Source of the DNA: Anaerolineaceae bacterium
Lineage (GTDB): Bacteria > Chloroflexota > Anaerolineae > Aggregatilineales > Phototrophicaceae
Assembly: GCA_002699585.1 (NCBI GenBank)
Contig: PABP01000014.1
Coordinates: 1-64,000, forward strand
Reading direction: 5' to 3'
Length of the DNA stretch: 64,000 nucleotides
Part shown: piece by piece, positions 15,371 through 23,547 of the stretch
Numbering within the stretch: the first letter of the stretch is position 1
Layout of the letters: each line of letters opens with the position of its first letter
Position numbers and translations under genes: made by a program
Notes under the pieces: model-generated
The model's database searches: none
What the model saw: only the letters and a program-made list of their open reading frames with translations
What the model was told of the DNA's origin: nothing

Positions 15371-16612
15371 TTATTGTGTCAGCGTCACGCCAACAGTTGC
15401 GCTGCATTGCAGCCCATCAAGTGTGAAGTTGTAGATCATGCTGCCTACCATATATCGTGACGATACCACCGTGAGATAGAGTTGGCTGTTGGTGCCATCA
15501 TCCCATGTGAACGACCCCTGATACTGTCCCGGTGCTGTGCGCACATAGAGATCGCTGTTGTTCTCATCTTGATTGAGGAAGCTTGCACCCCCACCCTGCA
15601 CGCGGATATAAGTATCAATGCTTTGCACTTCCTCATTAAAGCGGAAGTTATCATAGCCGATGCATGACGCATCCGAGTAACTATTGCTGGTGAAGTGCCA
15701 GATGCCGGAATTCGGAATTGATCCGCCGCTGGCAGCCGGTGGATCGCTCGCGCCGCCGGTGTTGGGCGGTTGCTGAACAATCGGCACAATCGGCGGGGCG
15801 TCACTTTCCCCGATGGCTGTACAATCGCCAGTCGTATCGACTGCCGCTGCCGCGACCCATGCCTCTGCCGCTGCCGAATTGGGCGCGACTTTCTCACGAT
15901 CCAACTGGAACCACATGGAACCGTCATCAGCAGTGGCTTGCCCTAGCGGCGTAAAATTGACATTGGCTGGCAGGAAAGCATAGACGCCGCGATTCGTACC
16001 CGGTCCGACCCGCAATTGAACTGTGTCGGTGTCGCTAGTGCGGATTGTACAGGCCACCGAACGCGGTGTATTGTTGCTCTGGGTTTTCACAACGCGGATT
16101 GCCGTTGGATGCACAGAATCCGCCACTGAGAGTACAAGCGCGCCAATTCCGAAGCTGTCGCCCAACCCGTTGAGCGCGATCCACTGATCATCTGAGTCGA
16201 TGTTATGGAGGTAAAGAATCATCGCTGAACCGATCTGCCCATCTTCGGTGCGATAGGCGACGGTTACGCCCTCATAATCCCCGACAATCAAGCTCAGGAA
16301 TTCGGATGGATCAACATCTACCCCACCCTCAAATAGGAAGTCCATCCACCAAAGCAGAATATCATCGCCGGTGGCACTAAGTCCCAAACCAGATTCTTCC
16401 CCGACGAATTCGTTGTTGGCAATCTGTATCGTTTGATCACCTTCAAACATGACGAAAACCACATTGTCATTGGCGCGGCTGGCACGCACAGAGGCATCAG
16501 ACGGATATGTAAATTGCACGCCATTATCAAAGGCGAATATCTCATCACCCTGCGCTTGTAACGGCAGCATACCAATGAGCAATAGACTAAGAACGAGCAT
16601 AAAATGACGCAT
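15371..16612 (-). CDS. secreted protein with SH3-like domain, unknown
   Basis: The 413-residue protein starts with a signal peptide cleaved near LPLQAQGD. The first domain (about 25-190) starts FAFDNGVQFTYPSDASV and resembles other Chloroflexota secreted domains of unknown function. The second (about 195-275) has CTIRTSDTDTVQLRVGPGTNRG and WFQLDRE, as in SH3b domains, with a Cys pair. A Pro/Gly/Ser linker leads to a beta-rich third domain (about 305-413) with two Cys. No catalytic motif is seen. GAGGA precedes the ATG. It sits between remnants of mobile elements but its base composition is ordinary. Confidence 0.7.
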   Translation of the reverse strand: MRHFMLVLSLLLIGMLPLQAQGDEIFAFDNGVQFTYPSDASVRASRANDNVVFVMFEGDQTIQIANNEFVGEESGLGLSATGDDILLWWMDFLFEGGVDVDPSEFLSLIVGDYEGVTVAYRTEDGQIGSAMILYLHNIDSDDQWIALNGLGDSFGIGALVLSVADSVHPTAIRVVKTQSNNTPRSVACTIRTSDTDTVQLRVGPGTNRGVYAFLPANVNFTPLGQATADDGSMWFQLDREKVAPNSAAAEAWVAAAAVDTTGDCTAIGESDAPPIVPIVQQPPNTGGASDPPAASGGSIPNSGIWHFTSNSYSDASCIGYDNFRFNEEVQSIDTYIRVQGGGASFLNQDENNSDLYVRTAPGQYQGSFTWDDGTNSQLYLTVVSSRYMVGSMIYNFTLDGLQCSATVGVTLTQ

Positions 16613-16850
16613 TGAGTTGTCCTCAACAGTAAATAAAAGTCATGTGTTGCTAATAATTTCATTCTACTTGAAGATAGGGCATTAATACGTAAAGGCGGCC
16701 TGCTAAAAATGAGCATCTCTGCGCGAGAATGTCTCACAGAATCACCCCATCGCAGTAGTGATTTTGTCTATTGTGATCTTTAAACAGTCTTATAAGATCT
16801 CTAAGATCCTATCAGCAATATAATGTCAAACATGTCGCCAGATCTACGAG

Positions 16851-16984
16851 GCTGTTGAAAAAGCCGAGTTAATCTCTAGACAAGGAACATCAGCAACCAG
16901 TATCACTTTATTTTTATCTTCTTTAAGCGTTTTTGAAGCTAATATCTGCCCGCATTTAAAGGGTTAAGGACTTTTTCAACAAGC
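16851..16984. mobile_element. short inverted-repeat element, possible IS remnant or MITE
   Basis: GCTGTTGAAAAAGCC (16851-16865) is mirrored by GGACTTTTTCAACAAGC (16968-16984), whose complement begins GCTTGTTGAAAAAG. Ends of the type GGCTGTTGAAAA are common in IS5- and IS1182-like elements. The 134-base element has no coding capacity. The class is an inference; the inverted repeat is seen. Confidence 0.45.
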
Positions 16985-17041
16985 AGTTGCATTGCGAGAA
17001 TTACTCAACAAATTTATTACCCAAGCAGATTTATTCAAACC

Positions 17042-17206
17042 CTATGGCTGTATAAACTTAGAAATACTCAAGCATAATAATGTATCGCCTGATTGAAGCT
17101 CTTCGACGGTTTGGGCGATCTTGCGTTTCTTCCAGGACACCCGACCCGATACCGTTTCTTCAACCCACTCTACCTGCCCCAACCTCTTTTCATTGGCAAG
17201 TTGGAT
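17042..17206 (-). pseudogene. resolvase/serine recombinase fragment
   Basis: A 54-residue open stretch on the minus strand reads LANEKRLGQVEWVEETVSG, RVSWKKRKIAQTVEELQSGD and then LLCLSISKFIQP before TAG. This matches the segment of small serine resolvases between the N-terminal strand and the ELSRLGRS motif. The first conserved strand with the catalytic Ser is missing upstream, where a TGA stop lies just before the fragment. The ELSR part is scrambled. So it is a broken internal piece, unlike the recombinase remnant at 15 kb. Confidence 0.65.
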
Positions 17207-17237
17207 TCACCAGATCACAGTTATAAGCAAACGACCA

Positions 17238-17272
17238 GTCTGCGTGCTGGTTTTTTGTTTTCGGGTAACGAT
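17238..17272 (+). terminator. hairpin with T tract
   Basis: ACCAG and CTGGT pair around a short loop near 17239-17257, followed by TTTTTGTTTT. It is similar to the terminator after tRNA-Leu and may be a duplicated remnant, as no intact plus-strand gene precedes it. Confidence 0.4.
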
Positions 17273-17288
17273 GCTTTAGTGTTAGCGC

Positions 17289-17930
17289 TCAGAGTTCACT
17301 TTGCAGGCGATGGGTACGATCTCGTTTGGCTTTTTCTTCGTACGCTGCGATGTCGTCTAGCGCATCTTCTGTGAGGGGATCATCCTCGACAGCCAATAAT
17401 CGCTGACGCAGTTCCTGTATTTCAGCAGGGCTGAGATCGGCAAACAAGGCATCAATACGACTGGTGCGTTTTTGTTTTTCGGGCAAGGTTTCATTTTCAT
17501 CGACGCGCTGCACGCGAAATCCCAGCCAATCCCACAAAATCGAGAGCAATAAAATAGGCAGCAGTGCGATAATCCCGCTAATGACCATCATGTTAGGGTA
17601 AATAGCCCTGCCTTCAGCGAGTTCTACCGACACAAATTGCATCACCATGTAAAAGACGACTGTGAAGCCAAAGCTGCTTGTGACTGCCGTGAGAATATCC
17701 GCTGCTTTAGGGGGCATCCAGCGCGATAAACCTATCGGATTGTGCATACGGAAGCCCAACCAGTGCATAAAAATGGTCGTCAGGAATCCACCAAACACCC
17801 CGGCCAGGATAATCATCAGTGAACCGATACCTGGTGTAAAGCTCGCCCAATAACTGACAAGATTCCCCACCCCAGCAATCAGAACAATCATCAATACGAT
17901 GGCTAGGACCCGTTTGAGCTTAGGCATCAT
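17289..17930 (-). CDS. membrane protein, paralogue 1 of a tandem pair
   Basis: The 213-residue protein has four probable membrane segments (about 8-28, 36-58, 85-105, 118-140). A cytoplasmic tail follows with WDWLGFRVQRV, then SRIDALFADLSPAEIQEL and RQRLLAVEDDPLTEDAL. The tail is nearly the same as in the next gene at 17957, while the membrane parts differ much more. No family is recognised. The conserved tail with a regular helical Leu pattern may be a protein-interaction element. The gene lies 26 bases downstream of its paralogue and is probably on the same transcript. Confidence 0.75.
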   Translation of the reverse strand: MMPKLKRVLAIVLMIVLIAGVGNLVSYWASFTPGIGSLMIILAGVFGGFLTTIFMHWLGFRMHNPIGLSRWMPPKAADILTAVTSSFGFTVVFYMVMQFVSVELAEGRAIYPNMMVISGIIALLPILLLSILWDWLGFRVQRVDENETLPEKQKRTSRIDALFADLSPAEIQELRQRLLAVEDDPLTEDALDDIAAYEEKAKRDRTHRLQSEL

Positions 17931-17956
17931 TCCACAATCTCCAATTCTGCGACTCG

Positions 17957-18652
17957 CTAGTTACCGGTTTGCAGGCGACGGACGCGCTGTCGTTTGGCTT
18001 TTTCTTCGTAACCTGCGACATCATCTAGGTCGTCTTCCGTGAAGGGGCCATCCTCGACTGCTAACAACCGCTGGCGCAGTTCCTGCATTTCGGCATCGCT
18101 GAGGTCAGCAAACAAGGCATCAATGCGACTGGCGCGTTTTTGCTTTTCCGAAGTGTGTTCAATGACGCGTTGCACCCGGAACCCCAACCGCTCCCATAAT
18201 AGGATCAACAGAATAAACACCATGAATCCTGCAATAGCTGCTGACAGGTTGGCCGTAAAGTGCAATTCATACGGGAACCTTTCAACAGGATTCGATCTGG
18301 GCCAGGGACCGAATATCAGCGTAAAAACGGCTTTGCCGACAAATGCGAATGCGCCGACAGACAATCCGCTTAGTAACAGGGGCGTGATGGCGGCATCGAG
18401 CTTGCTCAGAAAGCGATGCCGTAACCGATGCTGTACCATACGTGGGCTATGCATTTCGATGCCGAGCCACATCAGGATGGTGATGACAATGAACCCGATG
18501 AGAAAACCGAAAAGCAATTGCCAGCCAAGAACGGTATTCATTTGACCTGCGCCGACAGCCATCATACCCATCCCAGCGATGGCGACGACAAGTAGGATCA
18601 TAGTGAGCAAGGCGAGTATACGTGCAATACGCTGTTTCACAAGTTGCTCCAT
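17957..18652 (-). CDS. membrane protein, paralogue 2 of a tandem pair
   Basis: The 231-residue protein has four likely membrane helices, a LWERLGFRVQRV junction and the tail SRIDALFADLSDAEMQEL, RQRLLAVEDGPFTEDDL. It is the first gene of the pair. The shared tail and the GFRVQRV motif show common ancestry with the gene at 17289. Middle loops differ in length, including an extra segment GPWPRSNPVERFPYELHF. Function is unknown. The start at 18652 is the only good ATG before the first helix. Confidence 0.75.
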   Translation of the reverse strand: MEQLVKQRIARILALLTMILLVVAIAGMGMMAVGAGQMNTVLGWQLLFGFLIGFIVITILMWLGIEMHSPRMVQHRLRHRFLSKLDAAITPLLLSGLSVGAFAFVGKAVFTLIFGPWPRSNPVERFPYELHFTANLSAAIAGFMVFILLILLWERLGFRVQRVIEHTSEKQKRASRIDALFADLSDAEMQELRQRLLAVEDGPFTEDDLDDVAGYEEKAKRQRVRRLQTGN

Positions 18653-18720
18653 TGACTAATAGCCATTATCCCAGTCTATCATAAGTATTTATTGTTTAGT
18701 GATGCCGCCACCGATTTCCA

Positions 18721-18775
18721 TTGACACCCTGAAATCGTGGCGATATACTGATTCGGTATTTAGAAGATCATCTAA
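18721..18775 (+). promoter_or_regulatory. promoter and operator of the SdpR-like operon
   Basis: TTGACA (18721-18726) and TATACT (18744-18749) with a 17-base spacer form a strong promoter. TTAGA (18760-18764) and TCTAA (18771-18775) form an inverted repeat just at the expected transcription start. It is likely the binding site of the ArsR/SdpR-type product of the first gene, which would then repress itself. Confidence 0.7.
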
Positions 18776-18793
18776 TTAAGCGACTGTCTAAAC

Positions 18794-19090
18794 ATGGAAA
18801 AAGTATTCCAGGCGCTGGCGGACCCTACCCGTCGCAAAATCCTAGAGATGCTCAACGATGGCGATAAATCCGCCGGGGAGATTGCGGCAGCATTCAATAT
18901 GACGGCCCCTAGCATTTCTCATCACCTGAATGTGTTGAAAAAAGCCGAGTTGGTGACAACGCGCCGCAACAAACAGAGCATTATTTATGCTTTGAACACC
19001 ACCGTCGTTCAGGAATTCCTGCAAGGGCTTCTGGACATTTTCCAGGTGGGTGAAGGTGATAGCAAAAAAGAGGGTTATGATGTCGAATAA
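18794..19090 (+). CDS. ArsR-family autorepressor (SdpR-like)
   Basis: The 98-residue protein has the winged helix-turn-helix of ArsR repressors: FQALADPTRRKILEMLNDGDKS, AGEIAAAFNMTAPSISHHL and VLKKAELVTTRRNKQSIIYAL. It lacks metal-binding Cys pairs. It matches SdpR, which in Bacillus represses its own operon with sdpI until the membrane protein SdpI captures it. Here too an SdpI-like gene follows and overlaps the 3' end by about 11 bases. The operon continues with an ABC transporter. Confidence 0.88.
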   Translation: MEKVFQALADPTRRKILEMLNDGDKSAGEIAAAFNMTAPSISHHLNVLKKAELVTTRRNKQSIIYALNTTVVQEFLQGLLDIFQVGEGDSKKEGYDVE

Positions 19091-19724
19091 GCGGTTCTTG
19101 ATTGGGGTGCCTGCCCTGATGATCGTTTTCAGTGTGGTGTTGTACCCCTTTTTACCAGAGCAAGTTCCTGTTCACTGGTCAATCCAGGGTGTGCCGGATT
19201 CGTTCGCACACAAGTCGATTGCTGTTCTGTTGCTGCCGATGCTGACGTTGGGCATCATGCTGCTGTCCCGGCTGATGATGTCTCTAACTACCTTCCGAGA
19301 AAAATATGGCGAAGCGCATGATACGCACACCTTCATCATGAACGCGATTGTGCTGTTTTTTGCTTTCACACACGTTGTCATGCTGCTGCTGTCGCTTAGC
19401 CCACAGTCGGGAATGTTGCGCTTATTCATCGTTGGCGTAGGCATCTTGCTTGCTGCCCTGGGCAATGTGATGGGGCGGTTGCGTCCCAATCCCATGTTTG
19501 GCTTCCGCTTCCCGTGGACGCTGAACGATGAGGTTGTTTGGCGGCGCACGCACCGCGTCGGTGGACGCTGGTTGTTCGTCAGTGGGCTGGTCATTGCCCT
19601 GGCGGCCTGGGTACTTCCCCTGGAAACGACCTTTTTGCTGCTGGTCGTGCTGATACTCGGTGGCAGTCTGGCGTTGGCCTATATGTCGCGGGAACTATGG
19701 TTACAGCGGCATTCTGGAGCTTAA
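19080..19724 (+). CDS. SdpI family membrane protein (DUF1648)
   Basis: The 214-residue protein has a first membrane segment followed by YPFLPEQVPVHWSIQGVPDSF, the hallmark of DUF1648, and then the SdpI part with NVMGRLRPNPMFGFRFPWTL and VWRRTHRVGGRWLF. Six to seven membrane helices are likely. SdpI proteins give immunity to the SDP toxin in Bacillus and sequester the repressor SdpR. No sdpC toxin gene is seen here, so the role may be sensing rather than immunity. Two ATGs at 19077 and 19080 lie after AAGAGGG. Confidence 0.85.
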   Translation: MSNKRFLIGVPALMIVFSVVLYPFLPEQVPVHWSIQGVPDSFAHKSIAVLLLPMLTLGIMLLSRLMMSLTTFREKYGEAHDTHTFIMNAIVLFFAFTHVVMLLLSLSPQSGMLRLFIVGVGILLAALGNVMGRLRPNPMFGFRFPWTLNDEVVWRRTHRVGGRWLFVSGLVIALAAWVLPLETTFLLLVVLILGGSLALAYMSRELWLQRHSGA

Positions 19725-19760
19725 TTGAGCGCGTATCCCCGCGTGTACACAAAGGAAAAA

Positions 19761-20732
19761 ATGATGGCATCACATGCAATCCATATAGAGGGTGTCACAC
19801 GCCGCTTTGGCGATACCCTCGCTGTTGATGACTTGTCGCTCTCGGTGGATGTGGGCGAAGTCTTTGGCTTTTTGGGCCACAATGGCGCGGGTAAAACAAC
19901 CACTGTTCGCTTGCTGAACGGTGTACTGGCCGCCGATAGTGGCCAACTTCATGTACTTGGACTCGACCCGCAGACGCAAGGCCCGCAGTTACGGGCACGA
20001 ACGGGCGTACTGACCGAAACACCCTCGCTTGATGAGCGACTAACGGCAATCGACAACCTGACCATCTACGCTGATCTATATGGCGTAGCGGTGCAGCAGG
20101 TCAAACAGCGCGTCAGCACGATGCTAGAGACCTTCGGCTTGTCGGAGCGTGCCCAGGAAAAAGTCGGCGGCTATAGCAAAGGCATGAAGCAGCGTCTGGC
20201 GCTGGCGCGGTCTTTCCTGCATCAGCCAGATGTCATCTTCCTTGATGAGCCGACCTCCGGCCTGGACCCGGTGGCTGCCCAGGAAGTCCATGAGATGATT
20301 CGGCACGTTAGCCAGGATGAAGGACGCACCGTCTTTTTGTGTACCCATAACTTGGTGGAAGCTCAGCGATTGTGCCATCGGGTGGCTGTTATGGAACAGG
20401 GCCATCTGGTGGCGATGGGCACGCCTAAAGAGCTGACCCATGAAGTTGGTACGGCTGTTACGTATCGGCTGGAAGTCGCTCAGGAGCAGCAAGCAGCTGC
20501 GCTGGCGGTCATCAGCCGGATGCCCGTTTTGCAGGATGTTGAAGCGGGTGACGAGGCGCTGACCTTCGCTAGTTCAGAGCGTGACAGCGTGCCCGACCTG
20601 TTGAACCAACTGATTGCGGCAGGCATCCGCGTGTATGCCCTGACGCCGCAAGCGACCTCTCTCGAAGATATTTATCTGGCGCTGCATGCGCGTGAAGTCA
20701 ACAAAGGCAAAGTGCTAGGCGGTGTGCGATGA
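19761..20732 (+). CDS. ABC transporter ATP-binding protein
   Basis: The 323-residue ATPase has Walker A GHNGAGKTTT, Q-loop region RTGVLTETPSLDE, signature YSKGMKQRLALARSF, Walker B VIFLDEPTSGLDP and an H-loop in LCTHNLVEA. A C-terminal extension (about 220-323) is typical of drug/lipid-type (CcmA/DrrA-like) exporters. AAGGA lies before the ATG at 19761; an upstream TTG in frame is less likely. It overlaps the permease gene by four bases and follows SdpI by 36 bases, so all four genes are likely one operon. Confidence 0.9.
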   Translation: MMASHAIHIEGVTRRFGDTLAVDDLSLSVDVGEVFGFLGHNGAGKTTTVRLLNGVLAADSGQLHVLGLDPQTQGPQLRARTGVLTETPSLDERLTAIDNLTIYADLYGVAVQQVKQRVSTMLETFGLSERAQEKVGGYSKGMKQRLALARSFLHQPDVIFLDEPTSGLDPVAAQEVHEMIRHVSQDEGRTVFLCTHNLVEAQRLCHRVAVMEQGHLVAMGTPKELTHEVGTAVTYRLEVAQEQQAAALAVISRMPVLQDVEAGDEALTFASSERDSVPDLLNQLIAAGIRVYALTPQATSLEDIYLALHAREVNKGKVLGGVR

Positions 20733-21562
20733 ACAAACGGGCCATGTGGGCGATTATTCGCAAAGACTTGAAAGTAGTGTTGCAAAGCAAAGCGGTTCTC
20801 ATTCCGCTGATTATGGTGCCGCTGATCCTACTGGTGATTCTGCCGGGGGTCGGTGGTTTGCTGTTGGCCAATGCCGATGCTGATTCCCAAATCATTACGG
20901 AGTTCCGCAGCGAAACAGGGGCTTTCTTCGATAACCTGCCGGATAGCCTCAACCAGAAGTTAGAGCAGTACGATAACGAAGTGCAGCGCATCACCTATGT
21001 GATGTTCAATATGTTCTTCCCGGCGTTGTACCTGCTACTGCCAGTCATGGCCGCTAACGTCATCGCGGCAGATAGTTTCGCCGGGGAAAAAGAGCGTAAG
21101 ACCTTAGAAGCGCTGCTCTACGCCCCAACGACGGACCGCGAACTGTATTTGGCCAAGATCATCGGCCCCTGGGTGGCAGGCATCGCCATTGGTTGGCTGG
21201 GGTACCTGGCTTTCGTGCTGGTGCTGACGGCCACAACGCTATCTTTCATGGGGAATATCTTCATCGTGGATGTGACCTGGTTGCTGCTTATCCTGTGGGT
21301 TGTGCCTGCGGCAGCGGGGTTGGGCCTGGGCGCGATGGTGCTGGTATCCTCGCGCGTCAGCACGTTCCAGGAAGCCTATCAACTGGGTGGCATGGTCGTC
21401 CTGCCGATCATTTTGCTGCTCTTTGGCCAACTGGGTGGCGTTGTCTATTTCAGTCCAATGGTCGTCTTGATCGTGGGGGCAGTATTATGGGTGTTGACGC
21501 TTGGGCTGATTGGATACGGGGCGGGCAACTTTAAACGCGGAGAACTCATTGCACGCTTATGA
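20729..21562 (+). CDS. ABC transporter permease (ABC-2 type)
   Basis: The 277-residue protein starts MNKRAMWAIIRKDLKVVLQSK, the usual ABC-2 permease N-terminus. It has about six membrane helices with one external loop (about 50-95) and the cytoplasmic motif SFAGEKERKTLEALLYAPTT, which contacts the ATPase. It pairs with the ATPase gene it overlaps (ATGA). The cargo is unknown; with SdpR/SdpI in front, export of or resistance to a membrane-active peptide is a reasonable guess. Confidence 0.88.
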   Translation: MNKRAMWAIIRKDLKVVLQSKAVLIPLIMVPLILLVILPGVGGLLLANADADSQIITEFRSETGAFFDNLPDSLNQKLEQYDNEVQRITYVMFNMFFPALYLLLPVMAANVIAADSFAGEKERKTLEALLYAPTTDRELYLAKIIGPWVAGIAIGWLGYLAFVLVLTATTLSFMGNIFIVDVTWLLLILWVVPAAAGLGLGAMVLVSSRVSTFQEAYQLGGMVVLPIILLLFGQLGGVVYFSPMVVLIVGAVLWVLTLGLIGYGAGNFKRGELIARL

Positions 21563-21614
21563 TCGCGCGTCATAATAGCGCCACTTATTGGCCTGCACGG
21601 ATATAAGAGACATC

Positions 21615-22466
21615 ATGAACGAACTCAATAATAAGGTAGCTGTTGTGACGGGCGGGACACGTGGCCTGGGCTTGGGCATCGCTGAAACCTATGCGGCGGC
21701 AGGGGCTAAGGTGGTCATCGCGGGGCGTTCACAATCGACGCTGGATCGGGCGCTAAAGACGCTGCATGACCAGGGCGCAGTGGCTGCGGGTATCTCCTGT
21801 GATGTCAGCGATCTGGAACAGGTCGAGGCGCTCGGTCGCTATGCGATTGAGTCCTACGGCAAAATCGATATCTGGGTGAATAATGCTGGCTTATCAGCGC
21901 CCTTCGGACCCACAGTGTCGACGCCTATCCCGACATTCATGAACGTCATCAATACCAATATCATCGGCGTCTACTATGGCTCGATGGTGGCTTTGCGGCA
22001 CATGCTGCCCCAGGGTAGCGGCAAGCTGATTAATCTGCTGGGGCGTGGTGATAAGAAGGGCGTTCCCTTCCAGAATGCCTACAGCGCCAGCAAAGTGTGG
22101 GTACGCAACTTCACGACCTCATTGGCGAAAGAAAACAAAGACAGTGGCGTCGATATTTTCTCCTTCAATCCTGGTCTTGTGGATACCGATATGATCCGCC
22201 AGGTGGAGGCCATCAACGGTTATGAAAAACGCCTCAAACCGCTGGAAACTGTCATTCGCCTGTGGGCCAATCCGCCGGAAGTCCCGGCACAGAAGGCGCT
22301 GTGGTTGGCATCGAGCGCCAGCGATGGCAAGAATGGCCTGAGCGTGACCGTGCTCGATTTCAAGACGACGGTCGGTGGACTGCTGCGAGACGCATGGCGG
22401 CGCATCACGCGCCAACCCGCGCCGGATACCTCGCTCGATATTACGACCGTCATGGCAGAAAAATAA
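21615..22466 (+). CDS. SDR family oxidoreductase
   Basis: The 283-residue protein has the Rossmann motif VVTGGTRGLGLG and the NNAG motif, plus YSASK with the catalytic Tyr and Lys. The Ser expected 13 residues before the Tyr is not there: the strand reads LINLLGRGDKKG, giving Gly. That sequence recurs in a subgroup of SDRs whose activity I do not know. A C-terminal extension (about 225-283) is longer than usual. The ATG at 21615 gives a normal N-terminus. Substrate unknown; it shares orientation with pcp 23 bases downstream. Confidence 0.85.
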   Translation: MNELNNKVAVVTGGTRGLGLGIAETYAAAGAKVVIAGRSQSTLDRALKTLHDQGAVAAGISCDVSDLEQVEALGRYAIESYGKIDIWVNNAGLSAPFGPTVSTPIPTFMNVINTNIIGVYYGSMVALRHMLPQGSGKLINLLGRGDKKGVPFQNAYSASKVWVRNFTTSLAKENKDSGVDIFSFNPGLVDTDMIRQVEAINGYEKRLKPLETVIRLWANPPEVPAQKALWLASSASDGKNGLSVTVLDFKTTVGGLLRDAWRRITRQPAPDTSLDITTVMAEK

Positions 22467-22489
22467 TCATCCGAATTTGAGAGGTCACT

Positions 22490-23104
22490 ATGTCGAAAGC
22501 AATCCTCCTGGTGACAGGCTTTGAACCCTTTGGCAGCGTGCTTGAAAATCCCTCGCAGCGTATTGTCGAGCATCTGGCGCAACGCAGGGATTTGCCGCTG
22601 GTGACAGCCCTGCTGCCCGTAGATTACAAAAAAGCCGCTCAGCAGATCATCGGCCTGATTGAAAAGTATGACCCGCAGGCGGTGGTGATGCTCGGCGTGG
22701 GCCAGTCGCGCGATGCCATCGGCCTGGAACGCATTGCGGTCAATATCAATGATGCGCCCCTGCCAGATAACGCTGGGGAGCTGCTCCAGGGCAAGGCGAT
22801 TGCCGAGGATGGCCCGGTGGGCTACTGGTCCACGCTGCCGATGGCAGCCATGTTCGCCGCCATCAGTGAGCTAGACATTCCCGTGAAGTACTCCAACCAT
22901 GCCGGGGCTTACCTGTGTAACCACGTCTTCTATTCGATTCGACATTATTTTGAGCAGCAGCAGTCGAAAATTCCGGCGGGGTTCATCCATGTGCCGGACA
23001 TGGGCGACGAAGCCCCCGCCATGCCCATTGAAACGCAAATCCGCGCCATAGAAGCATCCTTGGATGTGTTGATGAAGCACCTCCAACTCATGCCTCTCGC
23101 TTAG
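22490..23104 (+). CDS. pcp: pyroglutamyl-peptidase I
   Basis: This C15 cysteine peptidase removes N-terminal pyroglutamate from peptides. The 204-residue product has VTGFEPFG at the start. The catalytic triad is Glu80 in GLERIAVN, Cys143 in NHAGAYLCNHVFY and His167 in FIHVPD. The length matches the 200-220 typical of bacterial Pcp. It is cytoplasmic, with no signal peptide. Its TAG stop overlaps the stop of the convergent GNAT gene. Confidence 0.94.
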   Translation: MSKAILLVTGFEPFGSVLENPSQRIVEHLAQRRDLPLVTALLPVDYKKAAQQIIGLIEKYDPQAVVMLGVGQSRDAIGLERIAVNINDAPLPDNAGELLQGKAIAEDGPVGYWSTLPMAAMFAAISELDIPVKYSNHAGAYLCNHVFYSIRHYFEQQQSKIPAGFIHVPDMGDEAPAMPIETQIRAIEASLDVLMKHLQLMPLA

Positions 23105-23547
23105 GTATTGCCGATGTCCAGCCAATGCGTGGCCTGATCGTAACGGGGGACATCGCTAAAACCGAGCGAGACATAAAACGCGGCGGCTTCTTTGGTGAGG
23201 GTGCGCAATGTCAGCGTGGAAAAATGCCCGCTGGCGTGGTCGATGAGGGCCGTCATGAGCTGTCGACCCAGGCCGTGCCGCCGATAGTCGGGCAGCACAT
23301 ATACATGCCGAATGCGCCCAATCTGCGGGTCATTCAGGTACGGGTCGGGATGCACGCCGCCGATAGCCAGACAGGCTTCCTCCTCGAAAATCCCCAGCAG
23401 CGCCGCCCCTGGCTCACTGAAAGTTTGTACACCCAATAAGTAGTCATCCCATAAGCGCTGCACAAAGCCAAACCCCTCCGGCAGGCTGGCAGCGATCATC
23501 GGCTGAATGAGGGCCTGTGTCAGCGGGTTGATAGGGATCGTGCGCAT
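23101..23547 (-). CDS. GNAT family N-acetyltransferase
   Basis: The 148-residue protein has the acetyl-CoA motif HVYVLPDYRRHGLGRQLM and the C-terminal EAAAFYVSLGFSDVPRY. Before the motif, CLAIGGVHPDPYL is the beta-bulge strand. It starts directly at the stop of the upstream oxidoreductase gene (overlapping TGATG), so the two are co-translated. The product acceptor is unknown. Confidence 0.87.
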   Translation of the reverse strand: MRTIPINPLTQALIQPMIAASLPEGFGFVQRLWDDYLLGVQTFSEPGAALLGIFEEEACLAIGGVHPDPYLNDPQIGRIRHVYVLPDYRRHGLGRQLMTALIDHASGHFSTLTLRTLTKEAAAFYVSLGFSDVPRYDQATHWLDIGNT

